Positions 58,525-64,000 of a stretch of DNA of 64,000 bases are shown here, in pieces. Each line of letters opens with the position of its first letter. Position 1 is the stretch's first letter. The position numbers and the translations under genes were made by a program. The notes below the pieces were generated by a model. It was not told the origin of the DNA and did not search any database. It saw only the letters and a list, made by a program, of their open reading frames with translations. The DNA is taken from assembly GCF_021172065.1 (NCBI RefSeq), contig NZ_CP087880.1, forward strand, positions 372,001 through 436,000, read 5' to 3'. Origin of the DNA: Pseudocitrobacter corydidari (GTDB lineage: Bacteria > Pseudomonadota > Gammaproteobacteria > Enterobacterales > Enterobacteriaceae).

Positions 58525-59817
58525 GTGCTATCCGTTTCTGCTGCGCTAAAGAGTCTGGCTGACTCTCTGTCGGACGATTTTCCCGCTTCACCCGGCACGC
58601 GAATTATCGAGATCCCTTTCCCGTTAACTGACGCATTCGACCCGCTTTGCTGGTTGAATGCGCAGGCCATCTGGCCACAATTCTGGTGGCAGCAGCGCAG
58701 CGGCGCTGATGAAATTGCTGCCCTTGGCGCGACCGTTTCGTTTTCCTCGCTGGCGCAAGCCGAAGAATATTTAGCTCGTTATGATGCTGGTGACATTCGT
58801 ATTTGTGGCCTGAATAGCTTTGACTACCGGCAGATAGCGCTTTTTTTACCGCGTCTGGAGTGGCGCCGTGAGGGCGGACACGCGTCGTTAAGAGTGAACC
58901 TGGCAAGCGACACGTCGCTACAGGCCGACGCCGTCGCGGCGAAAGCGTTTATTGCGCAGTTGTCATCACAAAGCGTTTGTCATACCTCTGCGCTGACGCT
59001 CGAAAGCGAAGTACACCGCCCTGGTGAAGCCGGATGGCGCGGGCTGATTGAAGAAGCCACGCTTGCTATTGCCGACGGCGAATTCGAAAAGGTGGTGCTG
59101 GCGCGCGCCACTGACCTGACGTTCACCACGCCGCCCGATGCCGGAGCGTTAATGGCCGCCAGCCGCCGCGTAAACCTCCGCTGCTATCACTTCTTTATGG
59201 CGTTTGACGCCCAGCAGGCTTTTTTGGGCTCATCCCCGGAACGGCTGTGGCGCAGGCGCGGCCTTGAGCTGGCAACGGAAGCGCTGGCGGGAACCGTCGC
59301 CAGCCATGCGGATCCCATTCAGGCACAGCATCTGGCCGACTGGCTGATGAATGATGATAAAAATCAGCGCGAGAACATGCTGGTGGTGGACGATATTTGC
59401 GCGCGTTTGCAGGGCCATGTCGATGCGCTCGATATTCTACCCGCTGAAATTGTTCGCCTGAGAAAAGTTCAGCATATACGCCGTGTTATCCAGGCTACGC
59501 TGAAAGAAGCGAACGATAATCGCTGTTTAATGCAGCTGCAACCGACCGCCGCCGTGTCTGGCTTACCGCGCGCGCAGGCCTTCGATTTTATTGATTGCTT
59601 CGAGCCGTTCTCGCGCGAATGGTATGCGGGATCGGCAGGTTATATTAGCCGCCATCAGAGCGAATTTTGCGTCACGCTGCGTTCGGCAAAAGTGAGCGGC
59701 AACACGGTGCGTCTGTATGCGGGCGCAGGGATTGTTGCCGGTTCGCAGGCCGATTCGGAATGGCAGGAAATAGAAAATAAAGCAGCGGGGCTGCGTTCTT
59801 TATTGTTCTCTGAGTAG
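58525..59817 (+). CDS. menF: Isochorismate synthase MenF
   Basis: Converts chorismate to isochorismate for menaquinone synthesis. The 430-residue protein has a chorismate-binding C-terminal domain (about 165-425) with the catalytic lysine Lys189 in EFEKVVLAR and the ATEALAGT and GSAGYI regions. It starts at GTG 58525, five bases after AGGGAGGT. First gene of menFDHBC. Confidence 0.95.
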   Translation: MLSVSAALKSLADSLSDDFPASPGTRIIEIPFPLTDAFDPLCWLNAQAIWPQFWWQQRSGADEIAALGATVSFSSLAQAEEYLARYDAGDIRICGLNSFDYRQIALFLPRLEWRREGGHASLRVNLASDTSLQADAVAAKAFIAQLSSQSVCHTSALTLESEVHRPGEAGWRGLIEEATLAIADGEFEKVVLARATDLTFTTPPDAGALMAASRRVNLRCYHFFMAFDAQQAFLGSSPERLWRRRGLELATEALAGTVASHADPIQAQHLADWLMNDDKNQRENMLVVDDICARLQGHVDALDILPAEIVRLRKVQHIRRVIQATLKEANDNRCLMQLQPTAAVSGLPRAQAFDFIDCFEPFSREWYAGSAGYISRHQSEFCVTLRSAKVSGNTVRLYAGAGIVAGSQADSEWQEIENKAAGLRSLLFSE

Positions 59818-59895
59818 AACATTAACGACTCATATCAAAATCTCATTGTTTCGTATTATTTATACTGAGTCGCAATATTGATACCGGACAAACAT

Positions 59896-61566
59896 ATGTC
59901 AGTAAGCGCTTTCAACCGACGCTGGGCGGCGGTGATCCTTGAAGCTTTAACCCGTCACGGCGTGCGCCATATCTGCATCGCTCCGGGGTCACGTTCCACA
60001 CCGCTCACCCTGGCGGCAGCTGAAAACCGTACATTTATTCATCACACGCATTTTGATGAGCGTGGGCTGGGCCATCTGGCGTTAGGGCTGGCGAAGGTCA
60101 GTCGCCAACCGGTGGCGGTTATCGTCACGTCGGGCACGGCGGTGGCGAATCTTTATCCGGCGCTGATTGAAGCCGGGCTCACCGGGGAAAAGATCATACT
60201 TCTGACCGCCGACAGGCCGCCGGAGCTGATTGACTGTGGGGCGAATCAGGCGATTCGTCAGCCGGGCATGTTTGCCTCACATCCCTCTGAAACGCTCTCT
60301 CTGCCGCGTCCGAGTCAGGATATTCCGGCTCGCTGGCTGGTCTCTTCGATTGATCATGCGTTGGGCTCGCTACATGCGGGCGGCGTACACATTAACTGCC
60401 CGTTCGCTGAGCCGCTGTATGGCGAAATGGACGACACGGGCCTTGAGTGGCAGCAGGCGCTGGGCACGTGGTGGCAGGAAGATAACCCCTGGCTGCGCGA
60501 ATCGCTGCATCTTGAAAGCAATAAGCAGCGCGACTGGTTCTTCTGGCGGCAAAAACGCGGCGTTGTGGTTGCCGGGCGCATGAGCGCGGAAGAGGGCAAA
60601 AAGGTTGCCGAATGGGCGAAAACGCTTGGCTGGCCGCTGATTGGCGATGTTCTTTCGCAAACCGGCCAACCGTTACCCTGCGCCGATCTATGGCTGGGCA
60701 ATGCGGCGGCGGTAAGCGAACTGGCGCAGGCACAAATTGTGGTGCAGCTTGGCAGCAGCCTGACGGGCAAACGTCTGTTGCAGTGGCAGCTAACCTGCGA
60801 TCCGGAAGAGTACTGGCTGGTGGATAATCTCACCGGGCGTTTAGATCCGGCACATCATCGTGGTCGCCGACTAGTTTGTGAAATTGACCGTTGGCTGGAA
60901 CTGCATCCGGCAGAAAAACGCACGCCATGGTGTACGGCGATCCCCCGTCTTGCTGAGCAGGCATGGAAGAATGTTCGTGCCATCAGCGAAACCTTCGGCG
61001 AAGCGCAGCTGGCGCATCGCATCCGCCATTATTTGCCGCAGCAGGGGCAGCTTTTTGTCGGAAATAGCCTGGTGGTCCGTTTGATTGACGCCCTAAGCCA
61101 GCTGCCTGCCGGATACCCGGTTTACAGCAATCGCGGTGCCAGCGGCATTGACGGTTTGATTTCAACGGCGGCGGGCGTCCAGCGCGCCAGCGCCAAATCA
61201 ACGCTGGCGATTGTGGGCGATCTCTCTGCGTTATATGACCTCAACGCGCTGGCGCTGCTGCGTCAGGTTTCCGCGCCTTTCGTACTCATCGTGGTGAACA
61301 ACAACGGCGGGCAAATTTTCTCGCTGCTGCCCACCCCGGTGGAGGAGCGTGAACGCTTCTACGCCATGCCGCAGAATGTGCATTTTGAACATGCGGCGAA
61401 AATGTTTGGCCTGAATTATCATCAGCCGCAGGACTGGGCCGCGCTTGAAGCTGCGCTCGATAAAGCCTGGCGTACACCCGCCACCACGGTGATTGAACTG
61501 GTGGTGAACGACACCGATGGCGCGCAAACCCTGCAACAGCTGCTGGCACAGGTCAGCCATCTATGA
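59896..61566 (+). CDS. menD: SEPHCHC synthase MenD
   Basis: Thiamine-diphosphate enzyme that joins isochorismate and 2-oxoglutarate. The 556-residue protein has the TPP-activating Glu55 in HFDERGLGH and the cofactor region [12 protein letters not shown] near residue 440 with NNNGGQIFS. Start at 59896 ([10 protein letters not shown]), the E. coli start and length. It overlaps menH by 4 bases. Confidence 0.97.
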   Translation: MSVSAFNRRWAAVILEALTRHGVRHICIAPGSRSTPLTLAAAENRTFIHHTHFDERGLGHLALGLAKVSRQPVAVIVTSGTAVANLYPALIEAGLTGEKIILLTADRPPELIDCGANQAIRQPGMFASHPSETLSLPRPSQDIPARWLVSSIDHALGSLHAGGVHINCPFAEPLYGEMDDTGLEWQQALGTWWQEDNPWLRESLHLESNKQRDWFFWRQKRGVVVAGRMSAEEGKKVAEWAKTLGWPLIGDVLSQTGQPLPCADLWLGNAAAVSELAQAQIVVQLGSSLTGKRLLQWQLTCDPEEYWLVDNLTGRLDPAHHRGRRLVCEIDRWLELHPAEKRTPWCTAIPRLAEQAWKNVRAISETFGEAQLAHRIRHYLPQQGQLFVGNSLVVRLIDALSQLPAGYPVYSNRGASGIDGLISTAAGVQRASAKSTLAIVGDLSALYDLNALALLRQVSAPFVLIVVNNNGGQIFSLLPTPVEERERFYAMPQNVHFEHAAKMFGLNYHQPQDWAALEAALDKAWRTPATTVIELVVNDTDGAQTLQQLLAQVSHL

Positions 61567-62324
61567 TGTTAAACGCCGTTGCGCGCGAAGGTGATGCCGG
61601 GCAACCGTGGCTGGTTTTCCTGCACGGTTTCTCCGGTGATTGCCGTGAGTGGCAACCGGTAGGCGAGGCGTTCCCACGCGCCTCGCGGCTTTATATTGAT
61701 TTGCCCGGTCATGGCGGTTCTGCCGATTGCCGGGTAACCCATTTTGCCGACGTCTGCGCGGCGCTCCAGGCGACGCTACTTAGTTACAACATCCTCAACT
61801 ACTGGCTGGTGGGTTACTCGCTGGGCGGACGCATTGCGATGACCTTTGCCTGCCAGCATCAGCCGCAAGGGCTGCTGGGGGTGGTGGTTGAGGGCGGTCA
61901 TCCGGGGCTGCAAAGCGCAGAACAACGCGCGCAGCGCTGGCAATCGGACAATCTCTGGGCGCAGCGTTTTGCCCGTGAACCGCTGAACCAGGTGTTTGAT
62001 GCCTGGTATCGGCAGCCGGTTTTTGCCAGCCTGACGCCTGCGCAGCGCGATGCGCTGGTGGCGCTACGCCAAAACAATGACGGCAGCGCGCTGGCGGCTA
62101 TGCTATTAGCAACGTCGTTAAGCGTGCAGGACGATCTGCGCGAAGCCCTGCGCGACCGTGCCTTCCCATTCTGGTATCTCTGCGGCGAGCGCGACAGCAA
62201 ATTCAGGGCCATAGCCGATGAGCTTGCCGCGCCTTGCCATGTAATTCATAACGCCGGACACAACGCGCATCGGGAAAACCCCGAGGGCGTGGTGGCATGT
62301 CTGGCGCAGATTGTGCATCTCTGA
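61563..62324 (+). CDS. menH: SHCHC synthase MenH
   Basis: Alpha/beta-hydrolase fold enzyme that eliminates pyruvate from SEPHCHC. The 253-residue protein has the catalytic triad: Ser87 in GYSLGG, Asp in GERDSKF and His in AGHNAH (one residue above E. coli numbering because of the extra Met). The ATG at 61563 overlaps the menD stop; a second ATG at 61566 is possible. The menB start is 14 bases after its stop. Confidence 0.95.
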   Translation: MMLNAVAREGDAGQPWLVFLHGFSGDCREWQPVGEAFPRASRLYIDLPGHGGSADCRVTHFADVCAALQATLLSYNILNYWLVGYSLGGRIAMTFACQHQPQGLLGVVVEGGHPGLQSAEQRAQRWQSDNLWAQRFAREPLNQVFDAWYRQPVFASLTPAQRDALVALRQNNDGSALAAMLLATSLSVQDDLREALRDRAFPFWYLCGERDSKFRAIADELAAPCHVIHNAGHNAHRENPEGVVACLAQIVHL

Positions 62325-62338
62325 CTATAGGACACACT

Positions 62339-63196
62339 ATGATCTATCCTGATGAAGCTATGCTTTACGCGCCGATTGAATGGCAAGACTGTTCTGAAGG
62401 CTACACCGACATTCGTTATCAGAAATCCGCTGACGGCATTGCCAAAATCACCATCAACCGTCCGCAGGTACGTAACGCTTTCCGTCCTCTGACCGTCAAA
62501 GAGATGATTCAGGCGCTGGCGGATGCGCGTTATGACGATAACATCGGGGTGATTGTCCTGACTGGCGAAGGCGACAAAGCGTTCTGCTCCGGCGGCGATC
62601 AGAAAGTGCGCGGCGACTACGGCGGATACCAGGATGATGCAGGCACGCACCACCTGAACGTGCTCGATTTCCAGCGCCAGATCCGCACCTGCCCGAAACC
62701 GGTAGTCGCGATGGTGGCAGGCTATTCCATCGGCGGCGGTCACGTACTGCATATGATGTGTGACCTGACGATCGCGGCGGAAAACGCCATCTTCGGCCAG
62801 ACGGGCCCGAAAGTGGGCTCCTTCGACGGCGGCTGGGGCGCATCCTACATGGCGCGTATCGTTGGGCAGAAAAAAGCGCGTGAAATCTGGTTCCTGTGCC
62901 GTCAGTACAATGCTCAGGAAGCGCTGGATATGGGCCTGGTTAACACCGTTGTGCCGCTGGCTGACCTCGAAAAAGAGACCATTCGCTGGTGTCGCGAAAT
63001 GCTGCAAAACAGCCCGATGGCGCTGCGCTGCCTGAAAGCCGCACTGAACGCCGACTGTGATGGTCAGGCGGGTCTGCAGGAACTGGCGGGTAACGCCACG
63101 ATGCTGTTCTATATGACTGAAGAAGGTCAGGAAGGGCGCAACGCGTTTAACCAGAAACGCCAGCCTGATTTCAGCAAATTTAAACGGAACCCGTAA
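62339..63196 (+). CDS. menB: 1,4-dihydroxy-2-naphthoyl-CoA synthase MenB
   Basis: Crotonase-fold enzyme that cyclises o-succinylbenzoyl-CoA to the naphthoquinol ring. The 285-residue protein has [15 protein letters not shown] (oxyanion hole), the bicarbonate-binding loop [14 protein letters not shown] and a conserved C-terminus. Start at 62339 (MIYPDEAML), the E. coli length; the frame is open from 62297, over the end of menH. Overlaps menC by one base. Confidence 0.97.
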   Translation: MIYPDEAMLYAPIEWQDCSEGYTDIRYQKSADGIAKITINRPQVRNAFRPLTVKEMIQALADARYDDNIGVIVLTGEGDKAFCSGGDQKVRGDYGGYQDDAGTHHLNVLDFQRQIRTCPKPVVAMVAGYSIGGGHVLHMMCDLTIAAENAIFGQTGPKVGSFDGGWGASYMARIVGQKKAREIWFLCRQYNAQEALDMGLVNTVVPLADLEKETIRWCREMLQNSPMALRCLKAALNADCDGQAGLQELAGNATMLFYMTEEGQEGRNAFNQKRQPDFSKFKRNP

Positions 63197-64000
63197 TGCG
63201 ACACGCGCAGGTTTACCGCTGGCAGGTACCAATGGACGCGGGCGTGGTACTGCGCGAACGGCGGCTAAAAACCCGCGACGGATTGTTTGTCTGGCTGCGT
63301 GACGGCGAGCGCGAAGGCTGGGGAGAAATCTCCCCCCTGCCGGGCTTCAGCCGTGAAACGCTGGATGAAGCGCAATCCGCTTTACTGGTCTGGGTGCAAA
63401 ACTGGCGACAGGGTGCTGATACCCCGTTGCCGGAACTGCCCTCGGCGGCGTTTGGTATTAGCTGTGCGCTGGCGGAACTGGACGATACGCTGCCGGTGAC
63501 GGCGGATTATCGTGCCGCGCCGCTGTGCACTGGCGACCCGGATGAACTGGTGCTGGCGCTGGCCGACATGCCCGGCGAAAAAGTGGCGAAGGTGAAAGTC
63601 GGCCTTTACGAGGCGGTGCGCGACGGCATGGTGGTGAATCTGCTTCTGGAAGCGATCCCCGATTTACATTTGCGGCTGGACGCCAATCGCGCCTGGACGC
63701 CGCTAAAAGCGCAGCAGTTCGCCAAATACGTCAACCCGGCATTCCGCGATCGCATCGCGTTTCTCGAAGAACCGTGTAAAACACGCGATGATTCGCGCGC
63801 GTTTGCCGTGGAAACGGGCATTGCTATCGCGTGGGATGAAAGCCTGCGCGATGACGATTTTCGCTTCGAAGCCGAACCTGGCGTGCGCGCGGTGGTGATT
63901 AAACCGACTCTCACCGGTAGCCTGCAAAAAGTGCAGGCGCAGGTCGCCGCGGCGCACGCGTTGGGTTTGACGGCGGTCATCAGCTCTTCCATTGAGTCGA
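63196..64000 (+). CDS. menC: o-Succinylbenzoate synthase MenC (partial, runs off the window)
   Basis: Enolase-superfamily dehydratase that makes o-succinylbenzoate from SHCHC. The first 268 codons are present, of about 320; the reading frame has no stop before 64000. Catalytic residues are in order: the KxK lysine pair (KVKVG, about 132-134), Asp162 (LDANRAW), Glu191 (LEEP), Asp214 (WDESL) and Lys236 (IKPT). The ATG at 63196 shares a base with the menB stop. Confidence 0.95.
   Translation, partial: MRHAQVYRWQVPMDAGVVLRERRLKTRDGLFVWLRDGEREGWGEISPLPGFSRETLDEAQSALLVWVQNWRQGADTPLPELPSAAFGISCALAELDDTLPVTADYRAAPLCTGDPDELVLALADMPGEKVAKVKVGLYEAVRDGMVVNLLLEAIPDLHLRLDANRAWTPLKAQQFAKYVNPAFRDRIAFLEEPCKTRDDSRAFAVETGIAIAWDESLRDDDFRFEAEPGVRAVVIKPTLTGSLQKVQAQVAAAHALGLTAVISSSIES

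Overview
This window is chromosomal DNA from a member of the Enterobacteriaceae, closest in gene content to Enterobacter and its relatives; the genus is an inference. The order cvpA-purF ... ubiX-argT-hisJQMP ... yfcH-folX-yfcG-yfcF-yfcE-yfcD ... pta-ackA-yfbV-yfbU-hxpA-yfbS-yfbR-alaA-lrhA-nuoA..N ... yfbL-yfbK-rbn-elaA-elaB-menFDHBC follows the E. coli backbone. Most proteins match their E. coli counterparts in length and motifs. I found no tRNA, rRNA, CRISPR array, insertion sequence or prophage.

Layout. (1) 1-2165: cvpA-purF behind a PurR operator. (2) 2166-13800: an island between purF and ubiX, which are adjacent in E. coli. It holds a complete hydrogenase-2 operon (hybOABCDEFG). Next comes a sugar locus: a GH127 beta-L-arabinofuranosidase-like enzyme and a GPH-family symporter, divergent from a LacI-type regulator, with a strong CRP-like site between them. 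(3) 13848-18786: ubiX, then the argT and hisJQMP amino-acid uptake genes, each preceded by NtrC-like sites and a sigma-54 promoter. (4) 18785-20217: a GNAT acetyltransferase and a two-gene unit resembling a toxin-antitoxin pair, with a HicA-like protein first and an HTH protein second. A perfect inverted repeat lies over its predicted -35. (5) 20373-24342: the yfc genes and folX. (6) 24410-25402: an AT-rich insert coding for a carbohydrate-binding-like protein of unknown role. (7) 25419-34914: the acetate pathway (pta, ackA), yfbV, yfbU, hxpA, yfbS, a REP cluster, yfbR and alaA. (8) 34915-37417: long AT-rich leaders around lrhA, including a protein-like remnant frame and a short leader ORF before nuo. 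(9) 37418-52515: the 13-gene nuo operon (fused nuoCD), with a REP pair between nuoL and nuoM. (10) 52571-56625: a variable segment with an acidic orphan protein, an M28 peptidase, an orphan lipoprotein and the VWA lipoprotein YfbK. (11) 56656-64000: rbn, elaA, elaB and the menaquinone operon menFDHBC; menC runs off the end.

Functionally, the window joins respiratory hydrogen oxidation (Hyb), NADH dehydrogenase I (Nuo), menaquinone synthesis (Men), ubiquinone synthesis (UbiX) and acetate overflow (Pta-AckA). Hydrogenase-2 passes electrons to menaquinone, so the Hyb and Men products work in the same anaerobic chain. The parts least explained by known biology are the HicA-like/HTH pair, the orphan carbohydrate-binding protein, the GH127 locus, the two orphan proteins near yfbL-yfbK, the nuo leader ORF and the frame upstream of lrhA.
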